DNA of 64,000 nt from the NCBI GenBank assembly GCA_033850885.1, contig JAWWPG010000016.1:98651-162650 (forward strand), given 5' to 3'. This stretch comes from JAWWPG01 sp033850885 (GTDB lineage: Bacteria; Actinomycetota; Actinomycetes; Propionibacteriales; Nocardioidaceae). The notes under the pieces are model-generated. The model was not told the origin of the DNA. It saw only the letters and a list, made by a program, of their open reading frames with translations, and made no database searches. Numbering within the stretch: the stretch's first letter is position 1; every line of letters starts with the position of its first letter. This document shows positions 8,744-16,135 of this stretch, one piece after another. The position numbers were made by a program, and so were the translations under genes.

Positions 8744-10422
8744 CGGGCTCGGGCGACCCGGCCCTCATGCCACACGGCTTCGTCGGACTCGTAGACGGAC
8801 CCGTCGGCGCCGAAGACGCAGAACCTGTCGAAACCACGCGCGAACCACCTGTCGTGGGTGACCGCGATGACGGTGCCGTCGAAGCTCTCGAGGCCGTCCT
8901 CGAGCGCCTCCGCCGACTCGACGTCGAGGTTGTCGGTCGGCTCGTCGAGCAGCAGCAGGGTGGCGCCGGACAGCTCGAGCAGCAGGATCTGCAACCTGGC
9001 CTGCTGTCCGCCGGACAGGGACTCGAACCTCTGCTCCGACGCGTACGCCAGCTCGTACCGGTCGAGAGCCCGAGCGGCCTGCTCCCGCGGCATCCCCGCC
9101 CGGTGGTGGTCCCCGCGATGCAGGATCTCCAGCAGCGTCCGGCCGATCAGCTCCGGGTGCTCGTGGGTCTGGACGAACCAGCCCGGCCGCACCCGGGCGC
9201 CCAGCTTCGCCCGGCCGGTGTGCCGCACCGGCTCGATCGGGCGCTCGCCCACCGGCCGGTGCTCGACGTCGGGGTCACTTCCGCCGGCCGCGAGCAGCCG
9301 AAGGAAGTGCGACTTGCCCGACCCGTTGGAGCCCAGCACGGCCAGCCGCTCGCCGTACCAGACCTCGAGGTCGAAGGGCTTCATCAGACCGGTGAGCTCG
9401 AGACCCTCGCAGACGACCGCCCGCTTGCCGGTGCGCCCACCCGCGAGCCGCATCCGCACCTTCTGCTCGAGCGGCTGGTTCTCCGGCGGTCCCTTCTCCT
9501 CGAACATACGCAGCCGCGTGACGGCTGCCTGGTAACGAGATGCCATGCCATCGTTGTAGGCCGCCTTCTGCTTGTACATCTGCACGAGGGCCTTGATCTT
9601 CGCGTGCTCCTCGTCCCAGCGCCGGCGCATCTCCGCCAGCCTGGCGAACCTGTCGCGCCGGGCCTGGTGGTACGTCGCGAACCCGCCCGGGTGCGTCCAC
9701 ACCGTGTTGCCCGCGGCGCCCAGCTCGACGGTCACGATGCGTGTCGCCGTGTTGTTCATCAGCTCACGGTCGTGGCTGACGAAGAGCACCGTTTTGGAAG
9801 ACTCGCGAAGCCGCTCCTCGAGCCACAGCTTGCCCGGCACGTCGAGGAAGTTGTCGGGCTCATCGAGCAGCAACACCTCCTCGCGACCGCGGAGCAGCGC
9901 CTCCAGCACCAGCCGCTTCTGCTCACCGCCGCTCAGCGTCGTGAGCTCCCGATACTTCGCCTTGTCGTACGTCGTGCCGAGGGCAGCCACCACGCAGACG
10001 TCCCACAGCACCTCGGCGTCGTAGCCGCCGGCGTCCGCCCACTCGCCGAGAGCAGCCGCATAACGCAGCTGGGTCTTCTCGTCGTCGGCCTCCATCATGG
10101 CGACCTCGGAGCTGGCGACGAGCTCAGCGGCAGCCCGCACCCGAGCGGGAGCCACGGAGAGCAGCAGGTCGTGAACCGTTCGGCCCTCGTTGCCCTGAGT
10201 CACCAGCTGGCGCATGACGGCAAGGCCACCGCTGCGGGTCACGACGCCGGCGTGCGGGACGAGGTCGCCCGTGACGATGCGCAGCAGCGTGGTCTTACCG
10301 GCGCCGTTCGCGCCCACCAGGGCCACCTTTGCGCCCTCGCCCACCCGGAACGACACGTCGTCCAGCAACACCCGTCCATCGGGCAGCTCGTACCTGACGC
10401 CGGCAACATCGACGTGTCCCAC
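8740..10422 (-). CDS. ABC-F family ATP-binding protein
   Basis: About 560 residues with two ABC domains and no membrane segments, which defines the ABC-F class of ribosome-associated ATPases; some of these protect against ribosome-targeting antibiotics. Domain 1 has Walker A GANGAGKTT, signature LSGGEQKRL and Walker B LLLDEPDNF. Domain 2 has GSNGSGKSH (His replaces the usual Ser/Thr after GKS), LSGGQQARLQ and LLLDEPTDNL. The inter-domain linker (about residues 240-320) is Arg/Lys-rich. The GTG at 10422, with GGAAG upstream, fits the N-terminus; an ATG at 10506 would add 28 residues. A resistance role is possible but unproven. Confidence 0.92.
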   Translation of the reverse strand: MGHVDVAGVRYELPDGRVLLDDVSFRVGEGAKVALVGANGAGKTTLLRIVTGDLVPHAGVVTRSGGLAVMRQLVTQGNEGRTVHDLLLSVAPARVRAAAELVASSEVAMMEADDEKTQLRYAAALGEWADAGGYDAEVLWDVCVVAALGTTYDKAKYRELTTLSGGEQKRLVLEALLRGREEVLLLDEPDNFLDVPGKLWLEERLRESSKTVLFVSHDRELMNNTATRIVTVELGAAGNTVWTHPGGFATYHQARRDRFARLAEMRRRWDEEHAKIKALVQMYKQKAAYNDGMASRYQAAVTRLRMFEEKGPPENQPLEQKVRMRLAGGRTGKRAVVCEGLELTGLMKPFDLEVWYGERLAVLGSNGSGKSHFLRLLAAGGSDPDVEHRPVGERPIEPVRHTGRAKLGARVRPGWFVQTHEHPELIGRTLLEILHRGDHHRAGMPREQAARALDRYELAYASEQRFESLSGGQQARLQILLLELSGATLLLLDEPTDNLDVESAEALEDGLESFDGTVIAVTHDRWFARGFDRFCVFGADGSVYESDEAVWHEGRVARAR

Positions 10423-10558
10423 AACTGCTCTTCCCTCGAGCGCGCTTCCGGATGCCTGCGGGCGCATGGCTTCCCCATCCTCCCTCATCCAGCCGAGAAC
10501 GTGCACCCCGTTTTGGCCGGCGCCTCTGGGGGCAGGCGTTCGGCATCAGCCGAGGTGG

Positions 10559-11620
10559 CTAGTGCAGAAGCCGCCCGACCAGGTCGCGCCGACTGTGCAC
10601 TCCGGTCTTCTCGAAGACGGCCTTCAGGTGGTCCTGCACGGTGTGGTGGGAGATATGCAGGGTCTCGACGATGGTCCGCGTGGAGGCGCCGCGGATCACC
10701 AGCCTGGCAACCTCGCACTCCCGCGCACTGAGGCCGTAGGCGGACAGCTTGAGAGGCACTGTCGCGCGCGGCTCGATCGCCTCGACAACGATCGCTACCT
10801 GGTCCTCATCCTGTCTCCCCTGCAGCCGGGAGGCATGCACGTTGAGCCAGCGCCCGTCCCTCGTCTGCACTCGGGTGCTCGGAAGCGCCTGAGAGGTCGA
10901 CTCACCACGTGCGGCAGCCGTCAAGGCCACCGCGACCGTGTAGACGGCAATCGGCAGCGCCAGCCTGGTCGGAACGTCGCCCTCGACCAACGAAAGCAGG
11001 TGCTCGGCTTCTGCCGTGACCGCTACCACGCTCAAGTCCTTTGCCAGCAGGATGACTCCCGGGCCCGGGGCGTCCGAGCCGTGAGCAGGGCTGTGGAGCA
11101 GGATGGCCTGTCGCAGTCCGTGGGCGATGTGCGGGCCCAACCGGGCGACGGCGGCCGCCTCTCCCGACGAGAACCCGAGCGGCCCTTGGTCGCGGTGCAG
11201 GCACAGGTATCCCCAGCAGTCGCCGCCCGCGATGAGAGCAGCTCGGAGCTCGTCGCCGAGGCCGAGTGGTTGCATGATGTCGCGAGACCGAGGGCTCGAC
11301 GGGCGGTCACGTCTGGTAGCACCGTCCAAGGTGGCGACATGCCTCCCCGATACGGCAAGTGTGGCGAACTTGTTGACGTCGGCGCAGCCGAACTCGTTGG
11401 CGAGGAACATCGAGGTCGCCTCAGCGAGCGGCTCCTCGCTGTAGGCACCAGTGAAGAGAAGGGTCTCGGGGTCCGCGGTGGCGAAGAAGGCGGCATCGAC
11501 CGGCATCAAGCGACGCAAGGACCCGAGTACCTGCTGCTGCAGCGCGCTGACGGGAAGGCCGCGGTGACAATGACGGATGATGTCTCGCTCCACCCGCTCC
11601 GCCTGGGCGCTCAGCCTCAT
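10559..11620 (-). CDS. LuxR-type HTH transcriptional regulator
   Basis: The protein has 353 residues. The last 60 hold a GerE/LuxR HTH: LSARECEVARLVIRGASTRT then IVETLHISHHTVQDHLKAVF. The N-terminal 280 residues look like a GAF/PAS-type sensor (for example FFATADPETLLFTGAY) but have no motif that names a ligand. The ATG at 11620 begins MRLSAQAERVERD; the frame is open further upstream but that would run into the divergent gene. It is divergent from a SnoaL-like gene, with an 18-base palindrome between them as a candidate operator. Confidence 0.85.
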   Translation of the reverse strand: MRLSAQAERVERDIIRHCHRGLPVSALQQQVLGSLRRLMPVDAAFFATADPETLLFTGAYSEEPLAEATSMFLANEFGCADVNKFATLAVSGRHVATLDGATRRDRPSSPRSRDIMQPLGLGDELRAALIAGGDCWGYLCLHRDQGPLGFSSGEAAAVARLGPHIAHGLRQAILLHSPAHGSDAPGPGVILLAKDLSVVAVTAEAEHLLSLVEGDVPTRLALPIAVYTVAVALTAAARGESTSQALPSTRVQTRDGRWLNVHASRLQGRQDEDQVAIVVEAIEPRATVPLKLSAYGLSARECEVARLVIRGASTRTIVETLHISHHTVQDHLKAVFEKTGVHSRRDLVGRLLH

Positions 11621-11655
11621 GACGACAGTCTCGCGCTCCCGGGGTCCAGCGGGAA

Positions 11656-11673
11656 ATCCCAACTTTGTGGGAT
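11656..11673. promoter_or_regulatory. Palindrome in the luxR/snoaL-like divergent promoter
   Basis: ATCCCA-N6-TGGGAT lies near the middle of the 88-base gap between the divergent regulator and SnoaL-like genes. The position and dyad symmetry fit an operator for the adjacent LuxR-type protein. Confidence 0.4.
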
Positions 11674-11708
11674 GGTCGCGACCTCGAACCTTGCGAAACG
11701 ATCGTGGC

Positions 11709-12137
11709 ATGACGACAGACCGCATCACCACGAACAAGCAGCTCGTCCACGACTTCATCCAGGCCCTCTTCACCAAGGGCGACCTGGACGCTGTCGACCG
11801 CTACCTCGACCCGAAGCTGGTCAACCACGACCCCCCGTTCCCGGGAGCCCCGGAAGGCCCTGACGGCATGCGAACCGCCGCAGCCATGTTTCGCCAGGCA
11901 TCGCCCGACTGGCACAGCGAGGTCGAAGAGCTCGTCGGGGAGGGAGACCTCGTCGTCGAGCGGTTCACCGCCAGTGGCACTCACACCGGTGAGCTGATGG
12001 GCGTACCGCCCACTGGCCGGACCCTTGTCCTCCAGGGCATGCAGATCTTCCGGATCCAAGACGGCAAGATCGTCGAACGGTGGGGCCGGCTCGACGAGGT
12101 CGGGCTGCTACGCCAGCTGGGACTGGTTCCTGCCTGA
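11709..12137 (+). CDS. SnoaL-like / ester cyclase family protein
   Basis: A 142-residue single-domain protein with the cone-shaped NTF2-like fold signature: a first helix NKQLVHDFIQALFTKGDLDAVDRYL, then LVNHDPP, DWHSEVEELVGEGDLVVERFTASGTHTGELMGVPPTGR and a final strand QIFRIQDGKIVERWG. Family members include polyketide cyclases, but most genomic copies are of unknown substrate. The ATG at 11709 gives the usual family length. It is divergent from the LuxR-type gene and may be its target. Confidence 0.85.
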   Translation: MTTDRITTNKQLVHDFIQALFTKGDLDAVDRYLDPKLVNHDPPFPGAPEGPDGMRTAAAMFRQASPDWHSEVEELVGEGDLVVERFTASGTHTGELMGVPPTGRTLVLQGMQIFRIQDGKIVERWGRLDEVGLLRQLGLVPA

Positions 12138-12169
12138 CGTGGATGCCTCTCGACCGGGAGCGGGTCCGA

Positions 12170-13129
12170 CTAGGACGGGCGATCACTCGCCGCGCGCAGC
12201 AACCGCTCTGCCAACGCGCGTACCGCGCCCATGAGCTCCGTCGGCTCCAGCACCTCGAAGTCACAGCCGAAGACGGCCAGCGACAGCGCGATGGCCGACA
12301 ACGAGTCAGCGCCCGTGGTGAGCTCACACGACCCGTCGTCGAGCGGGGTCACGATCCCGGTCGAGGGCGCCACCCACTCGGCGGCACGTTCCGGGGTCAT
12401 GTGCAACCTGACTCGCGCCTGGAACCGGTACGGCGCCGTGGCCACCCCACGCGTCACGAACTCGACGGCATCGGGCGGATCCGTCAGCACGAAGCGTGGT
12501 CCGCTCGAGGTCACGCAGTCCAGCCGGTCGACACGGAAGCTGCGCCAGGCATCGCGGTCCAGGTCGCGGGCGACCAGGTACCAACGCCGTCCCGTGCTCA
12601 CCAGGCGATGAGGCTCGACGCGACGCTGAGACCTCTTGCCCTGGTGGCTCTCGTAGCCGAAGCCGACGCGCATCCGGTCGCGGCAGGCCTGGGCCAGCTC
12701 GAGGAGCACCGACGGGTCGACCGTCGGCGTGCCCGCCGCCATCGACTCGGTCGCGGAGTGAAGCGCCGAGATCCGCACGCGCAGGCGGTTGGGCAACAGC
12801 TGCTCGAGCTTGGCGAGAGCCCGCATGGCCGAGTCGTCGATGCCGGCCACCGTTCCCGCGGCGGCGATACGCAGCGAGACGGCCACGGCCACGGCCTCCT
12901 CGTCGTCGAGAACCAGCGGTGGGAGCGCCTTCCCGCGGCCGAGCCGATATCCGCCGCCGACTCCTGACGTGGCGTCGATCGGGTACCCCAGCTCACGAAG
13001 CCGGTCGACGTCGCGCCGTACCGTGCGCTCGGTCACCTCCAGTCGCTCGGCGACCTGGGCGCTGGTCCATTGTGAACGCGACTGCAGGAGCGTGAGCAAC
13101 CGAAGCAGGCGGTTGGCCGTGTCTCGCAT
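12170..13129 (-). CDS. HTH-WYL transcriptional regulator
   Basis: A 319-residue protein: an N-terminal DeoR-type winged helix (RLLRLLTLLQSRSQWTSAQV, then AERLEVTERTVRRDVDRLRE, about residues 5-55), the GGYRLGRGKALPPLVLDDEEA segment, and a WYL domain from about residue 140 (RVEPHRLVSTGRRWYLVARD). WYL domains are known to sense nucleic-acid or small ligands. The ATG at 13129 was chosen by the family N-terminus. It is divergent from a DinB-like gene 61 bases away, which suggests shared control. Confidence 0.9.
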   Translation of the reverse strand: MRDTANRLLRLLTLLQSRSQWTSAQVAERLEVTERTVRRDVDRLRELGYPIDATSGVGGGYRLGRGKALPPLVLDDEEAVAVAVSLRIAAAGTVAGIDDSAMRALAKLEQLLPNRLRVRISALHSATESMAAGTPTVDPSVLLELAQACRDRMRVGFGYESHQGKRSQRRVEPHRLVSTGRRWYLVARDLDRDAWRSFRVDRLDCVTSSGPRFVLTDPPDAVEFVTRGVATAPYRFQARVRLHMTPERAAEWVAPSTGIVTPLDDGSCELTTGADSLSAIALSLAVFGCDFEVLEPTELMGAVRALAERLLRAASDRPS

Positions 13130-13159
13130 CCGGTCATCCTGCCAGTCATTCCGGACCGC

Positions 13160-13165
13160 TATAGT
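13160..13165 (+). promoter_or_regulatory. Candidate -10 of the DinB-like gene
   Basis: TATAGT lies 26 bases before the ATG at 13191. No clear -35 was seen. It falls in the short divergent gap next to the WYL regulator. Confidence 0.35.
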
Positions 13166-13190
13166 CCGCAGTTGCTGCCAGGGTTGCCTG

Positions 13191-13751
13191 ATGATCATCA
13201 ACTGGACACATTCCCTGACCGAACAGCTCGACTGGCACTGGCGGCAGCAGTTCCGTCCCCGGCTCGAGGGTCTGACCGACGACGAGTACTTCTGGGAGCC
13301 CGTCGAGAACAGCTGGAGCCTCCGGCCCCGTGGCCAAGGCCGCGCTGCGCTCTCGGCGGGAAGCGGTGACCTCGTCATCGACTACGAGTTCCCCGAACCC
13401 CGTCCGACGCCGGTCACGACGATCGCCTGGCGGCTGGCGCACATCATCGTGGCCGTCTTCGGTGGCCGCGTTGCGGGCCATTTCGGCGGTCCACCGGTCG
13501 AATACGAGACGTTCGAGTACGCCGACACGGCCGCCAACGCCCTGCGGCAGCTCGACGACGGCTACGCCGCCTGGTTCGAGGGCGTCACATCCCTCGGCGA
13601 CGAGGAGCTGGCTCAGCCTTGTGGACCCTCCGAGGGGCCGTTCGCGGATGCGCCGATGGCCGACCTCGTCCTGCACATCAACCGTGAGGCCATCCATCAT
13701 GGCGCCGAGATCGCCCTGCTGCGCGACCTCTACGCCAACAGGACGTCCTGA
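13191..13751 (+). CDS. DinB-superfamily protein
   Basis: The protein has 186 residues and starts MIINWTHSLTEQLDWHWRQQ. It has the DinB four-helix-bundle pattern with spaced metal-ligand His residues: TIAWRLAHIIVAVF (first His) and LVLHINREAIHHGAEIALLRDLY (second and third). Related actinobacterial proteins belong to the mycothiol-dependent maleylpyruvate isomerase/DinB group, whose substrates are mostly unknown. The DinB name here is a fold name and does not imply a DNA polymerase. Confidence 0.85.
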   Translation: MIINWTHSLTEQLDWHWRQQFRPRLEGLTDDEYFWEPVENSWSLRPRGQGRAALSAGSGDLVIDYEFPEPRPTPVTTIAWRLAHIIVAVFGGRVAGHFGGPPVEYETFEYADTAANALRQLDDGYAAWFEGVTSLGDEELAQPCGPSEGPFADAPMADLVLHINREAIHHGAEIALLRDLYANRTS

Positions 13752-13902
13752 AGTCTGCTGCGGTCTGCCCACCAGAGCCGGAGACCAGGGCCCGGGTCGG
13801 AGCTGCTGTCGTTTCCGCGTCCGGGGGTTTCCCGACGACACCTGCCGTTTGGACAGCTTGACCTTCCAACCGGTGAAGCGCCTTTGGTGGCGCGCTGCGG
13901 GG

Positions 13903-15258
13903 TCAGTGGAGGTCGGCGAGTGCGGCCTCGATGGCCCGATGGAACGTCGGGTAGGCGTAGATCATCGACCGCAGCGTGTCGGTGGGAACCCGGCCGTGGA
14001 CCGCCACGCTCAGGGCGCTCAGCACCTCACCGCCGGAAGGTCCGACCGACGTCGCGCCGACCAGTACCCCGCGGTCGGCGTCCTCGACGAGCTTGATGAA
14101 CCCGTCGTTGCCCGCCTTGTGGATCCAGCCCCGCGTGCTGTTCGGCAGCTCGTAGAACCCGACCCGCACGGTCAGCCCGTTGTCACGGGCCTGCTTCTCG
14201 GTCATGCCGACCGAGCCGACCTCCGGATCGGTGAACGTCACCCGCGATACGGCGCGGTAGTCGGCGTCCGGCCCCTCGTCGCCGAGGATGTCGCGTACCA
14301 CGATGGCGGCCTGGTACATCGACACGTGCGTGAAGGCGCCCTTGCCCGTGATGTCGCCGATTGCCCAGAGGCCCTCGCCCGCACGCAGGAGGTCGTCGGT
14401 GTCGATCACCCGCATCGACGGGTCCAGCCCGACGGTTTCGAGACCGACGTCGGCGAGGTTGTTCCGGCGCCCAGCGGCCACGAGCAGCTTGTCGGCGCTG
14501 ACCACCTGGTCCCCCGTGGTGACGGCGAACCGCCCGTCGCCGTACTCGATCGACGAGATCGTGATGCCGGTCAGAACCTGGATGCCCTCGTGCGCGAACA
14601 CCGTGGCGACGAGTGTGCTCGACTCCGGCTCCTCGAGGGCGAGGATCCGATCGGCGACCTCGAGCACGCTCACCTGCACGCCGAACCTCGAGAACACCTG
14701 GCTCAGCTCGGCGCCGATTGACCCGCCACCGACCACCGCGAGCGATCCGGGGAGGTCGGTGACCTGGATCGCGTCGCGGTTCGTCCAGTACGGCGTCCCC
14801 GCGAGGCCCGGGATCGGAGGAACGGCGGGCTCCGTCCCGGTGTTGAGCACAACCCCCTTACGCGCGCGGAAGGTCTGCCCTTCCACGACGACGGTCCGGG
14901 TTCCGGCGAGGCCGCCATGGCCGCGGACGAACGTCACGCCGGCGGCCGTCAGCCGGTCGACCGCGACCTTGTCGTTCCAATGGTCCGTCGCCTCGTCGGC
15001 GATGCGCCGCGCGACAGGCGACCAGTCGGACGAGACAGCCGCTGATCCTGCCATCTGGTCGACCCGTCCCGCCTCGGCCACCAGGTTCGCGGCGCGGATC
15101 ATCATCTTGCTGGGAATGCACCCGTAGTACGGGCACTCCCCACCCACCAGATGCTTGTCGACGCCTACGACGTCGAGGCCGGCCTCCGCCAGCTTGGTCG
15201 CCACAGACTCGCCGCCGGGCCCCAACCCGATGACGACGACATCCACCTCAGACGCCAC
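13903..15258 (-). CDS. Pyridine nucleotide-disulfide oxidoreductase family flavoprotein
   Basis: A 451-residue FAD/NAD(P) enzyme with the FAD dinucleotide motif VIGLGPGGESVATKLAEAG at about residue 9, the NAD(P) motif VVGGGSIGAELSQVFSRFG near 170 and AIGDITG near 300. The redox pair CPYYGC is the CX4C disulfide of this family. The usual C-terminal catalytic His-Glu dyad (HPT..E) is changed to YPTFHRAIE, so it is probably not a standard lipoamide or mycothione reductase. The start is GTG at 15258, six bases after AGAGAGG. The physiological substrate is unknown. Confidence 0.88.
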   Translation of the reverse strand: MASEVDVVVIGLGPGGESVATKLAEAGLDVVGVDKHLVGGECPYYGCIPSKMMIRAANLVAEAGRVDQMAGSAAVSSDWSPVARRIADEATDHWNDKVAVDRLTAAGVTFVRGHGGLAGTRTVVVEGQTFRARKGVVLNTGTEPAVPPIPGLAGTPYWTNRDAIQVTDLPGSLAVVGGGSIGAELSQVFSRFGVQVSVLEVADRILALEEPESSTLVATVFAHEGIQVLTGITISSIEYGDGRFAVTTGDQVVSADKLLVAAGRRNNLADVGLETVGLDPSMRVIDTDDLLRAGEGLWAIGDITGKGAFTHVSMYQAAIVVRDILGDEGPDADYRAVSRVTFTDPEVGSVGMTEKQARDNGLTVRVGFYELPNSTRGWIHKAGNDGFIKLVEDADRGVLVGATSVGPSGGEVLSALSVAVHGRVPTDTLRSMIYAYPTFHRAIEAALADLH

Positions 15259-15320
15259 AGTGACCTCTCTCGTTCGTTGGTCGGTTCTGTCCAAGTCTGA
15301 CCTGAGCCCTCAGCGAGGGT

Positions 15321-15926
15321 CTAGGCCGGTCTACGTCGTACCTCGAACACCCGAAAGCCCTTGGCGGAGCCCAGCCGCCGACAGGTGAAGCCACTGTCGT
15401 CGATCCACCGCTGGAGTGAGTCAGCTCCCAGGTTCCTGGCGACGACGAGGACGGCCCGGCCCTCGGGTGCGAGCCGGGCGAGCCAGGTGGTGAGCAGGTC
15501 GTGCAACGCGGCCTTGCCGATGTGGATGGGCGGGTTGGACCAGATCTCGTCGAAGACGATGCCGGTCGGGACCTCGTCGGCGCGCACCGGATGGACGCGC
15601 TCGCCGAGGCCCAGCGATCTCGCGTTGTCGCCACACAGGAGCAGCGCCCGCTCGTTGACGTCGACCGCCCACACCTGCGCGCCGGGGAGGGCTACCGCCA
15701 GGGCGCACGCGATGACGCCGTACCCACATCCGAGGTCCAGGAACGTACCCGGCTCGCTCGGCGGGGCAGCCCGGCTGAACAGCACCGCCGTACCTTTGTC
15801 GAGCCTGCCGGCGGCGAACACTCCGGAGGCGGAGTCCAGCCGCAGCTGATGTCCCCAGACGCTCACGTCGACGGGCTGGCGTGCCTGCGCGGAAGTCGGG
15901 TTCTCGGAGAAGTAGTGCTCGGCCAT
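15321..15926 (-). CDS. RsmC-like rRNA guanine-N2 methyltransferase domain protein
   Basis: The protein has 201 residues, about the size of the C-terminal catalytic half of RsmC (MTS domain). It shows SAM motif I LDLGCGYGVIACALA (about residue 67), an acidic loop WAVDVNERA, and the N6/N2-methylase motif SNPPIHIG. The start AEHYFSENPTS is typical of the family, and the ATG at 15926 fits it. An earlier in-frame start would translate the palindromic repeat at 15974 and is rejected. It is 62 bases downstream of the flavoprotein start on the same strand. Confidence 0.85.
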   Translation of the reverse strand: MAEHYFSENPTSAQARQPVDVSVWGHQLRLDSASGVFAAGRLDKGTAVLFSRAAPPSEPGTFLDLGCGYGVIACALAVALPGAQVWAVDVNERALLLCGDNARSLGLGERVHPVRADEVPTGIVFDEIWSNPPIHIGKAALHDLLTTWLARLAPEGRAVLVVARNLGADSLQRWIDDSGFTCRRLGSAKGFRVFEVRRRPA

Positions 15927-15973
15927 CAACGCCCATCCTGACAGGCGGCCAGCCCGGTCCGGCAGCGAGTGGC

Positions 15974-16056
15974 GTTTGGGTGGTGCACCACCCAAACACA
16001 CCTGGAGCCACTCAGATCTGGGTGGCTTGAGGGCAACCTGGGTGGTGCACCACCCA
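15974..16056. repeat. Inverted pair of GGTGGTGCACCACC palindromes
   Basis: A 24-base perfect palindrome (15974-15997) and an 18-base one, TGGGTGGTGCACCACCCA (16039-16056), lie 41 bases apart. Their flanks (GGCGTTT before the first, AAATGCC after the second) are complementary, so the two form a larger inverted-arm element. A half copy (CTGGGTGGC) lies in the loop. Both arms share a GTGCAC core with the other repeat family. It occupies the gap between the rsmC-like and sigma-like genes. Confidence 0.75.
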
Positions 16057-16062
16057 AATGCC

Positions 16063-16135
16063 GGGGGCGGGGCGGGGCGGAGCGGAAGCCGGGGGTCAGG
16101 GGGCGGAGCGGGGCGGAGCGGAGCGGAGCGTGGCG
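16063..16135. repeat. GC-rich pentanucleotide microsatellite
   Basis: An impure tandem array of GCGGA/GCGGG units ends next to the stop of the sigma-like gene. It is the main reason for spurious ORFs here. Confidence 0.6.

Noticed and set aside
16063..16135. GC-rich pentamer tract considered as a G-quadruplex regulator.
   Set aside because: G runs are mostly two to five bases and irregular; it is better described as an impure microsatellite beside a stop codon.
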